In this document: positions 22,901 to 35,438 of the stretch, piece by piece
Position numbering within the stretch: position 1 is the stretch's first letter
Layout of the letters: each line of letters starts with the position of its first letter
DNA from: Anolis sagrei
Lineage: Eukaryota; Chordata; Lepidosauria; Squamata; Anolidae
Reading direction: 5' to 3'
DNA: 64,000 nucleotides
Assembly: GCF_037176765.1 (NCBI RefSeq)
Contig: NC_090023.1
Location: 147,350,866 to 147,414,865 of the forward strand
Translations under genes and position numbers: made by a program
Notes under the pieces: generated by a model
What the model was told of the DNA's origin: nothing
The model's database searches: none
What the model saw: the letters and a program-made list of their open reading frames with translations, nothing else

Positions 22901-25900
22901 ACTCACAGAATTTCTGACCACTGAACGTGCTGGCTAGGGCTTCTGTAAGTTGGGAAGCTGGAGGGTCACCGTTTGAGGATACCTGGGTAGATGAACCCCA
23001 CGACTCATAGGTAAAACAGAGGGTAGTGACTCAAGCTCAGTGTTTGCATTATCTTGGTTTGTGTTTCTATGTGTGTGTGCATATGTCTAAATACTTAAAT
23101 GTGATAAATATATGAAAATGGATAGTTAAAAAAGCATGCAAGAAACTTCCTTATGCTGTGCCCCACCAGTCCAAATTATTTTTAGAAAGATAAACTATTT
23201 TTGACCCCCAGAATTTCAAAGAGACTTGATGTTCAGTGGCCCACTTACTCATCAATGTATAAAGCTTCTACTGTTTGCTTAATAATGTAGAAATTCTAAA
23301 GAGAAATATAAATTGCAAACAAAACCTTTGTATATGAGCAATTTGCATCACTAATGATACTGATAAGAGTCTCTTAGTGAGGAACATATTCTAGAGCTCT
23401 TGACTACAAGGAACCAAAGAGATTAAATCTGGGTATTTTGCATAAAACTACCTGAGGAATCAGATGAGCTGCTCTCTTTCTTTGATTGAGCTGGTTTAGC
23501 AGGACTCTTTGCTGCAGGGGATTTTGCAGACTTTACTACCACCTTCTTCTCTTCTTCAGATGAAGAATCTATGGAAGAAAAGTGAATTTTTCATGTGTAC
23601 TCTCAAATTTAATCTCAATTATCTATTCTATAGGGCCCCCTGGTGGAACAGCGGGTTAAACCACAGAGCTGCTGAACTTGCTGATTGAAAGGTTGAGAGT
23701 TCGAACCTGGGGAGTGGGGTGAGCTCCCACTGTTAGCCACAGCTTCTGCTAACCTAGCAGTTTGAAAACATGCAAATATGAGTAGATCAATAGGTACCGC
23801 TTTGGTGGGAAGGTAATGGCACTCTATGCAGACATGCTGGCCACATATTCCAAGAAGATTTCTGCCAATTATGGAACTCCAAGAGTAGCTTTTCTCTGCA
23901 AATTGCATCTCCTCCTCATATCGAGCTGATGTGAAGCGGCTCCCTTATTTCTAAATATACCCTCGAAGTCCCTATCTGTTTCTTTTTAATTTCCTGAAGA
24001 AATTCAAGGTAATTAATCAAATCAAAACAAATGATTCTATGGTGATATAAGTTAAAAGTAGGGATGCAAAAGTAATCCACTGTCTCATCCCATTCCTCCC
24101 CTCTGCCGCAAGGTATACATTTCAGACCAATTTTGCAACCTGTTATTGAATCAGCTCCTAATAGGCAAAAGATACATAATATAGTATAGGGTTCCACCTG
24201 CATGTTCATATGTACACGGAAAACATAAAAAGGTGATTTTTTGATGGAGCAGAGGGATGGGACAGTCACCACAAACAGCTCAGAACTATGATTTAGAATT
24301 ACCAATAAGGATGCCCAGCAGAAATTCCCAATCTGTTTCCTAGAATTATTTGTCCAACTTCAAATTTGCTGGCATATAAAATTTCCTCACTTCATCACTT
24401 ACCAGTAATTCTACATTGACTAAGCACAAAACAGTCTAAAACAAAATACAGCAGACCCCAGTTAATCGGAACTAAAGCAACTGGAATTCTCAAGCAACCA
24501 GCAAAACTTTATTGAATGCTATTTAACTGAAATTGCATACTTCATTCACAAATTTGTTTTAATAACACAGTAGGACTATATCACATTAAGTTGCATTTGT
24601 CTTTATTTGCCTTTAATTACTATATTATATATTAAAATCAAGTCAATACAGAGTTCATGGCATGGTACAGTATGGGATATAGCATTTGTTAGGCCAATTT
24701 TAGTAGTAACTCTCAAACAACCAGAAACTACATTTACCAATCACCATGGATGCCAGTTAACTAAATGACAAGACCACATATTCCCACAGTAAAACAATGC
24801 AGTAAGAATCCAGAGAAGCTGCATGTTTGTATTCAAAATACTCACCTGAATCACTCTCTGAACTATCCTCTTCCTTTTTCGTAGGAGTAACACGTTGTTT
24901 CGCTACAGGCCCTTCAGTTACAAAAATAAAAAATGTTAGCATTAAATGTTTTCCCTCCCACAAGACTATCATGACAATTTCAGGCTAACATACTATTCCC
25001 ATTTTAAATGTATTGCCAAACAACTGAAGAAATGAACAGCAGTGAAGTCAATCTTAGCTGGAAGGCAACCGTTATTCCTATCTTCAAAAAGAGGGGAAAC
25101 AAGGACCCAAACAAATACCACCCAGACCGTCTCACATCAATACCAGGAAAGATTTGAGAGCAGATTGTTAAATAGACCATCTTTAAGCACTTAGAAAGGA
25201 ATGCCATAAAAATCAGCATGGTCTTCTCGAAAAACAAGACTAAACTATCTCCCTTTTTTAAATCAAGTAAAAGGCTTGGTAGATGAAGGGAATTCTGTGG
25301 ATGTAGCCTATCTTGATTTGAGAAAGGCCTTTGACCAGGTCCCCCATGATATTGTCACAAAGAAGCTAGTAAAATGTAGTCTAGACAATGCTATTATCTA
25401 GCATTGGCCTAAACCAAAGGGTGCTTCAAATGCCTTCATCCTGAAGAGAAGTGAACAGTGGGTGCCATAGGAGCATGTTCTGGTCCCACTTCTAGTTAAC
25501 ATATTTATCAATGACTTGGACAATGGAACAGAAGGTATGCTTATCAAATTTGCAAATAACACCAAATTGAGATGCGTAGCTAGTAGCTGGATGGCATCCA
25601 TCAGGGGTGCTTTGATTCTGTGTTCCTGCAAGGCAGGGGACAGGGTGGCCTTTATGGTCTCTTCCAACCGTATGTGTCTATGAAATGCAAATGCATGTTT
25701 GAACTGATTAGTTACTAGGTTTTGCTGAGGATATCTTTCCAGACAATGCACTCTACCTCAAGAAAAAAAGGTTTGGAATTCTCCTTTAGTTCAGATGTTA
25801 AACTTGAAACTAGTCATCTTTATTTCTCTCCTGCCCCATCTCCCCAAAAGGACTCAGAGTGGCTAACAACGTAAGTAAACACAACACTATGAAAAAATAA

Positions 25901-28900
25901 ATGACAAGTTAACAAATGAAAACAAACAAAAAAACAAACAATAAAAACGGAAGTTAAAAACACATTTAAAACATAGTGGTTCCAATAGATTAAATAAGCT
26001 AAGTAAAAGCCGAAGTGTCCAATTGTATCCATAAAACAAAGACCCCGTCCACATTAAGGGGATATTACTAATCATTTTCAAAGGCCGCTAGAATAGCCAA
26101 GTCTTTAAGTCCTTCTTAAAAGTAATGAGGGTGGTTGCTTGTCTGATCTCCCTGGGGAGGGCATTCCAGAGCCAGGGGGCCACTATTGAGAAGGTCCATT
26201 CCCTTGTCCACACCAGCCTCACTTGCGATGGAGGCAGGATCGAGAGGAGGGCCTCCCCAGCCGATCTTAAAGCCCAAACAGATTCATGAAGGGAGATGTG
26301 GTTGTGTAAATAGGCAGGACGCAAACTGTATAGGGCTTTATAGGTAATAACCTGCATTTTGAATTGGGCCCGGAAGCAAATAGGCAACCAATGAAGCTGC
26401 TTCAAAAGGGGGGTTATGAGTTCTCTATGACTCGCCCCAGTCAGCAGCCTGGCTGCAAATCTTTGTGCTAACTGAAACTTTCGGACACTCTTCAGAGGCA
26501 GCCCCACTTAGAGTGCATTGCAATAATTCATATGAGATATAACTAAAACATTAACCACCATGGCCAGATCTGGCTTCTCGAGATACGGTCGCGGCTGGAG
26601 CACAAGTTTCAGACAAAATCTTGAGAGCCTATAAACTATTTTCTAAGTCCCCTCAAAGCAGCCTCCAAACATAGTCCAGGAGAACTTCAGCTCATGTATC
26701 TTGTCTCCTGAAAAAGGATGTGTGAAATGCTGCACACCTTTGATTTTCCCGCCAATACATTTTAGATGAACATTGTAATAAACCACAAGACTGTATCGGT
26801 ATGTATATTTCTTTCTTCAAATACATACCCGTTGTTCCCTTTTTGGCAACCTGCTGCTTTTTGTCATTTTTCTCCACCTTTTTCTTACAAGCAAGATCTT
26901 GTGCTTTGTTGTTCTTTGATGCCATGGACACAGGGGGTGGCACGGCACTATACTGGCCTGCAAACAGAGATGGGGATCCAGATATACCAACCACCAAGAG
27001 ACATATCTTCCCCAGCTGTGGAGATTGTTTCCAAAGGGGACCAATCCACCCCCAAAACCGAGTTATAGGTGGCAGTACATAGTTGGCCAGGGGTAGAATA
27101 TTAGGCTCAGATCATAACTACCAAAATGTATCCCATCGCTTTTTGTACTTGAGTCAATACGTTTGCCCAGTTTTTTGTGGTAAAATTAGGTGTCTTGGCT
27201 TATATTCGGGTTGGCTTATACTCAAGTATATACGGGTATCTAAAACAAGGTGCAGACTACTAAAATTAAAACAGGCCATAACTAAGGCATATGTTGACCT
27301 CTTACAAGGCATTAGTATAGCAGGTCAGTAGCTTTAAAATGTGCAAACACAGTCCTCACTATGGTTGAAACTTGGTCACTTTGGATGAGGGCTGAATACA
27401 GGAAAACATTCAAAATCTTCTAGTTTTCAGGTGGAGTGTGACTTCATCCAACAAACATTGAATCCAATTTCTTCTCTGTATTTTAACAAAAGTATCTCAT
27501 GTATCTCTGATAGTGTAGCTTCAATAGTGGGGTACATTATTAATCCAAAGAGTTCAATATTGCTCACATCAGGAGTGGACAATTTTATTAGATGAGACAT
27601 AAGCAACCAGGATGCACATTCTGGAAAAAATGGCAACTTTCCAATAAGAAACAGAAAAAAACCACCACCACCCCTCCCCCCCGGGAAATGACTCTTTCAT
27701 TAAAGCAAGGTTTCATGTCCTGGAGACTTTCAGAAGCATCATTTCTCCTGTTTTAACTCCTCACCCATATCAAGCCATAGAAGACGCGGTTGATAGGCTG
27801 CAGATAGACATACCCTGCATGTTGTTAACCCCTGGTCTACACTGATGGGCTTTCAGACAGACAACTTTCTCATTTCCATCACTATCCCAAGGACTGAACT
27901 TCTGCCACTCAGCTAACCTTTAACCTTTGATACATTTTATAAATGTAAAGCAAATGTAAATGTAAATCTAACTCAATGAAAAATTTGATTCCATTAGCAT
28001 TATTTGAGTTCCTTAAGAACAGAACTCTAATTTTAAATTAAATCCTTTGAAATTAAAAAGGTGTCACCTTCGTGGCCTTTCACTTGTCTTTCAGTAACTC
28101 ACCAGTCTTGGGCTTTTTGCATTGCTTTTCCTCTTCAGAACTGTCAGAAGAATCTTCGCTGCTGCTACTACTGCTCTGCTTCTTCTGGGCTTTGCCTTTC
28201 TCCACAGGAGTTTGAACAACTTTGGGTTTGGGCTGCGGTGCTTTGCCTGCCTTATTCTTATCAACGGGGGGCAAAATGATTCTTTTATCACAAACATGCA
28301 AATGAAGTTTTTAAAAGACTGCCCATCTTTCAAAATGTAGAAAAATAAGGCTAGAGACACAGAAAGCCATGAAGGTACTGTCACATAGCACTCAGAGAAG
28401 CAGTGGGACCTATGGTCCTCCAGATAGTAAATTACAACACCTCTCATCTCTCCCCATTAGACAGGCTGGTTGAGGCAGATGAGAACTGAAAGTCCACTAG
28501 CATCTACACCAGGCATGGGCAAACTTCATCCCTCCAGGTGTTTTCGACTTCAACTCACACAATATATAACAGCCGGGGATTTCTGGGAATTTAAGTCCAA
28601 AACATCTGGAGGGCCAAAGTTTGGCCATGCCTGGTTGAGACCATGGTAGAAAGTATTTCTATGGTTTCTTAATTAACAGATTTATTATTATATTTCCTCT
28701 TAAGTCTCACTTTGACTCTCAGATGGGACAGGATCCTTATCTTGAATATTAAAAAGATTAAATAAAAATGGATTGGAGAGAAAGAATGTGGGAATATATA
28801 CTAATAGCGAAACCAATAAATAGTCCCCCAGGGGTGAGAAATGTGGTAAATAAATGCAGTAAATAAATAATAGGAAGAACAAAAGTAATGAGGAGTTTTG

Positions 28901-31900
28901 CAAAAGTGGAAGTTGACCATGGCATATCTAAGTGGAGAGTCAGTGACATATAGGAACACCATTAGGAATTAATGATTGGGCTATGAACAAGGATAGATAA
29001 ATTGGCTTAAAGGCTCCATAGTGCTTCAGTATCAGAAGTCATGGCGGAGGGTGCATGGCTGTGGGGGAAAGGTTTTATTTTGTGTGGGATATGGGTTTCG
29101 AGTGCGTGTATGGTCTGTAATATGTCATGTGCTGTGGTTTGAATGTTATGGTGAAAGCTTATATTAATTAAAAAAATTAAATGTCAAAAAATAAAAATAA
29201 AATAAATCTCCAGCCATACCCAATGAAACTGTCTTGGCATCACTGCCATTATCTTGCCCTAAATATGTGGCAGGCTATACTCCTGATCTTGTTTTACTGG
29301 CCAGTGTGAGCATGATCTATGGGTATTGGAGTTCAAAAGAACTCTGATCTCATGGACAGAAATGACCTGAAGTTTTACTTGCTGGAAGCGATCTCTGCAG
29401 AAGTGGGGAACTGTTAAAATAGTCCTCTGACTAACAGCTCCAGAAAGACTGGCAATTCTATTGAGGCCCTTGCGTATTAGTGGAATAGAGAAATAGCCTG
29501 AGTGATAAAAACAATTGCTTCTAAACATCTTCTGAGTACAGAGCAAAAGAACTTCGGTTTTATCAGCAGCTCAGAGAAATGAAACACTTGATTAACGACC
29601 AGCATGATGGTTGTTAAAGGCTTGGAATGAATCCAGACATACATGAGATTTTTTGCTGCCTCAGTTACATTGGCACAATCTAGTCAGTCACAGTTAAGTA
29701 TATATTAAGGAGGTGAACTCAGAAATCCATTGTAATGAGTCTCATCTGGACTAGAGCAGGTCTCTTCTACCTTTGGCCCTGCAGGTGTTTTGGACTTTTG
29801 CTCCCAGAATTCCTGACCATTAGATAAGCAGCCTAAGGCTTCTGGTAGTTGCGGTCCTGAACACTTGGAGGACCACAGGCTATGCTGGTCTGGACTAGAC
29901 ACTAAAGACAGACTCTGAGTAGGTAATTGAGGCATTGCCTATCCAGTTTTGATAGCTGAGTTTAAATTTGCTCAACAAGATGCTATGGTTATATTCATCA
30001 TCTTGTTCATGTAACACAACTTTCTTGTGTGAAAACAGTGATATTCTCTTACACTGTAAGCCACATTGGGGACATAAGCTTGAAAAACAGCTAAAATGTA
30101 TACTAAATTAATTTATACATCTATACATTATTTCCTCTCTCTTCAGACACCTTGCATTAAAGAGGGCATTTTATTTTAATAAGTAATTTCCCAAACAAAT
30201 TAAATACAAAGAACAGGAATATAAACACTGTTTACCTTCACTGGTGTTTTCTTTTCCGCATCAGAATCCTCACTACTGCTACTGCTGTCGCTGCTACTGC
30301 TACTCTCTGCTTTGCCATTAGTGATTTTGGGCACCACCTTGGTGACTTTGACTGTTTCTGATAAACATCAAAACAAAGGAGAACACAAATATGAGAAAGC
30401 TCAGGTATAACTGTTGCAAACACAGCAAGAACTGACTGCTCTTTTTAGGCATCAGCTTGCTGAACTGAACAACAATATTTCTTACCTCTCCTCATGGCTC
30501 AAGGAAGGTTACAACAAGGCTGAAAGCACATAATCATCTAAAACATTCTATAAAACTTAAACATGTAACAAAACCCACCGGGAAGGTTTTTAATGGGGAA
30601 AAAAATCAAATTCAAACTCCATCCAATATTTGGATCTTACCCATGCTCACTGGACTCAATTGTCATAAAATCTCATTTGAAACTCTGCACGCTGAATTTC
30701 ACATTGCAGCACTGAAAAAAGCAAATGAATTACCTGATTTTGATGGCTGTTGTGCTGCTTTTTTAGTTCCTGTCACCATTTTAGCTCCGGTTGACTTTGG
30801 CAACTGCTTCTTTGGAGCTTCATCTTCTGAGCTACTTGAATCCGAACTAGAACTACTTTGCTTCTTCTGGGGCTTTGTTTTTGGGGTGACTGTCTTCTTT
30901 ACCTGGGGAACTTCTCCCTTCTAATAAGACATGTAAGTAAATATCACAGGTTAGGTAACTAAATTGATTAAATTAAGGATTACTGAAACAGACTATAATT
31001 CAGACAATGGTGGCATTTGTTTTATGGGGAATGGAGGCAACTGAGAATATATCACATCCTTCAGCTTGAAAAATTGCAAGTTTAATGGCCATTGTATGTA
31101 GGGATCACAGTATAAATGTAACAAGTATTTAGGAGAAATAAAAACATCACCCTAACCTTTGCTGGCTTCTTCTTTTCTTGCTCAGAATCTGAAGAGTCAC
31201 TGGAGTCATCACTGCTGCTCTCGGCCTTTACAGGAGCTGCCTTTACAGGCGCCTTGGACACGGGGGTCAACTTACTGGCTAGATTTGTAAAAAAATTAAC
31301 ATTAAGGCACACCCAGACTCATACATTTATTTCTGAATCATATCCTGCATTGCCAGGAATTGTTTATACTCCATGTTTATTGCTGTAAACCAAATCTAGA
31401 AAGCTCATTCAGTTCCTTTAGTCACATTATTAAAAGTGTTCACAGAACACTGCCTGTACATTTTGGTTTTAACATCACTTATGGAAACGGTTCTCAACAA
31501 CTGCAACAGTTTTATTAATAAGGCAATTATGTCTGCCTAGTCAGTTAACCCATGTAATGGAGAGATCTTCTTTTTTATGCCGATGGTCAGTACAGAAGGA
31601 TGTACACAACTCCTCTCAGTTCTTGCTGGATATTTCCCAAAATCTTTCAGATGGGATGAGGCAACTATCCCTTTTGACTGGTGGCTGAAATTGCCTTCTG
31701 TCCATGTCAAACCATTCAATTACTTGTTCCTTGGGTGAATTCTGAGGTATGCTAATTTGCTGCACTTAAGACAGCTGACAACCTTTTACCTTGTTATTGA
31801 CAATGGACCTTCAACAGTGTTGCACTATGTTTACAATCAACACTAAGATGTACTGGAATATAAATTTCATTACATGATTAATAAAGACCTCTTAGCAACC

Positions 31901-34900
31901 TATATTTACATTATACTATTGGTGGTGCAAACTGTAAAAAGCACAAGACTAATATCAAAAATGGAAAATTACCAGGAGTCACCCTAGCAAAATAAGAGTC
32001 CCTGTTCTAGAAGTTAGAGGCATCAAAGGGGACTGCCACTTGTAATTACCATGACTTTGCTTTATAAACCTTTTGACTCTGTTTATTAATCTCAAGCTTT
32101 GAATAAAGACCTTTTTAAAATAGTAGCTTACTATATTTTATACCCTTTAAAACAACCGGAATATGGGTCAAAAAGAATTGTTTATTTATGAACAATAGAC
32201 TGGCCCGGACTTTGATCTTTTATTTTTAAACCTGCATGATTTTAAGAAATGTTTATTACTGTGACTGTTTTAAGGAATTTGTTTTAAATGTATTTTATAA
32301 CTGTGGGGGACACTGAATAGTGCTTGTTGTGAAGCCACCCTGAGTCCCCCCTCAGGGTTGAGAAGGATGGGGTACAAATGTACGAAATAAATAAATAATT
32401 GCTGTATTTATATACTGCCTTTCTCCTAGTATAAACATTAAAATCACATGATCCAGAAATTGTATACGGTAACTATTCCAAATAGTCATCACACATGTTC
32501 CTTAATTATTCTTTGTACTGCATTATTCACTAGCCAAAGGCTTGATCCCACAACCACATCTTTGTTCTCTTTCCAAATGACCAATCAAGGCAATGTTAGA
32601 AATGATTTGTGGTGCTTCTTCACTTTTTAGGCTAGAACTAATTAATCCAGTACTTATAAAGGCAAATAATCCCTAATACCAACAACTGGGCTTCACATGG
32701 TTTGGATCCAGGCTATCTTCCCATATGTTTAGTCATGTCTAGTCCAAGATCCACTATCATGGGAACATGGCAGGAGGCCTTCTTAGTGGCTGATACCAAG
32801 TTCATGAACACCCTCCCCAAAGATGTTACATGGCTCCCTCTTTGTTGACTTTTTATCAGGTGAATATTCCAATGTGCTACATGAACCATTTCCAAGAGCT
32901 TTTAATAAAATTACAGCATTGGAAACAACCATATAGGCCACTGAATTCAACCTTCCACTCAATGTAGATACTCCAATTAGAGCATTTCCAGAGGGCTTTC
33001 CAGACTTTAAAAAAAAAGATGTCCAAAGAGAGAGAGACCACTGCCTCTTAAGGCAAGTGATTCCATCACTGAACTGCCCTTGGTACTATTAGACTTGGTC
33101 TTACCCTCCGAATAGCAGAGAACAAACTTCTGCCTTCGACAATACATTCCTGACAGAATTTTAGATATTTAAAGAATGCCATCTTCAATAACTGACTCTT
33201 CAATAGATCGAACCTGTCCAACTGCTTTAACCCTTCCTCATATGCCCCCCCCCCCCACTACTTATAATCCTTGTTGTTCTTCACTGGATCTCTTCCAACT
33301 TGATTATACCATTTCTAAAATTAAAGGCAGTATTCCAGTGTGTTGCGAGATGTCATTTTTTTCAGCATCTTTAGTCTTCAGTTCTTAATACATTCTTAGC
33401 ATCTGTGTGTAGCCATATGAATGTTTTTAAGCAGTGCTCCCAGGCTCTTTCAATCAACTAGAAACAAGAAAAAACTTGGAAACATCACCTTTTTTAGGTG
33501 GGGGCTTCTCATCCTCACTGGAGCTCTCAGAACTGGATGAAGATTCTTCCTTTGCTTTTTTTGCGGGAGGGCCATTGGGAAAAGCTTGCCGCTTCTTTGC
33601 TTCAGGTGATCTAAGAAGAAACATTACATTCAGTATCCTTTATTAAACTTGTGGCAAGGTCCTCTCATTGCCCCACACAGGGTGAGAAATGATGAAAACC
33701 AGTAAGCAGCACATTTCTATTCATGATTTCTACATATGCACATCCCTGCAGTCTATGACAGACAAATTTCTACTGTAAAAAAACAACAACAAAAAAACCA
33801 ACCCTCATGGTGGTGGTAAGAATTGTAAATGTTATGAATGTGTATGTCCTAAAATAATATATATATATTATTTAAAAAGACAGGCATACTTCTAATCCTT
33901 ATTAAACAATACAGAAAAAGGGCAATTTTCCTTGTAGAACTATGCTACTTACTTCAGCCAATAGTTGAAGACATCAAGGAGTGAAGCAGCATTGGGATCT
34001 TGCTCTGTCTAAAAGTCAAACATGATACAAAATGAAGCAAATTACAACAGAATTCCTTTTCCCAAAAGATGTTGTGTCAATGTTTGAATTTTACAGCTTA
34101 TGGAAAACTTGGACAGCCCTGTCATATTTTACACTACAACATAGCTCTAATGATTTCAGGTATTTGATGGGCTCTGTACCAATGTATACATTCATAGCAA
34201 TTCGGTTAAATACACAGGCAAATTTAATACATATGTCTTAACTAATGTGGTAAGACTATTCATAGACAGGAAAGTTATCTAGCAGTAAAATAGACACAAA
34301 AGTAAACAGGGCAAAATATGTGCTTGAGTACATGGTGGGAGTTTCACATGATTATGGCAAGATGCCTCTCCCAGCAAACACACTGCCCTGCAACATAAGG
34401 CCTAATGATATGCTATCCATTTTGGAATTATGTTTCAGATTTGTTTCCAAGTCAAAATGGTTAGTAAAATCTCATAACTCATTAAACCACTTGTAAGTTT
34501 TTGTGCGATTGTAACATGCTGCCATCGTGGAATATACTGCTTTGAAATTAGGTTCGTTTGAAAAATCCTGTATGTCTTCCCAGATTTCCTTTCAAGTTAA
34601 TCTTAATATTACACACACACAGCTATTCACGTTTTCCTAGATTATGGGATATAAATTCTCATATTCCTAGAATAGTGCATACAACTCCATATAGGATCTC
34701 TGTATGGGACTCTTACAGCAATGCTGCTGAAACCGTAATAGGGATGAGAAAATGTGACATGGGGCCCTTCCACGCAGCCCTATATTCCAGAATATCAAGG
34801 CAGAAAATCCCACATTATCTGAGCGTGGACTCACATAACCCAGCTCAAAGCAGACATTGTGGGATTTGATATTCTGGGATATAGGGCTGTGTGGAAGGGC

Positions 34901-35406
34901 CCATGGTGGAGCCTCCTAAGTAAATTTTACATCAAAGCAGCATGCCAAAACAGCAACACTTCTCCATAATGTTACAGAATCACAAAGGTTTCAATAATCA
35001 GAGCAAATAACTGTTTCGGACATGCATTCAGAAGGATCTTCTTTATTGCAACTGTTGTCTTGTTGCCAACACACTTGCATCACAGGCCCTTTCAGGCTTC
35101 TTAGGGCCCTTCCACACAGCCATGTAACCCAGAATATCAAGGCAGGTAATCCACAATATCTGCTTTGAACTGGGTTATCTGAGACCACACTGCCATATAA
35201 TGCAGTTCAATGTGGATTTTATACAATTGCATGGAAGGGTCCTTAGTGAGACAAAGCCAAACCTTTGGTTTTTCTTACTTACACACTGACCTCCATATCC
35301 AAGCTATGTCTGAAATCTACAGCCCCCTTCAAGCCACTCATACGACTTATATTAAGCTAGTTTCTGTGAATGTTTCTCCATTGATTTATATCCCTATTTA
35401 CTCAAA

Positions 35407-35438
<32 letters not shown>

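Noticed and set aside
24448-24772. Possible Tigger/pogo-like DNA transposon
   Set aside because: CCAGTTAATCGGAACTAAAG and a later GCCAGTTAACT look like fragments of such ends, but they are not correctly inverted and no TA duplication was seen.
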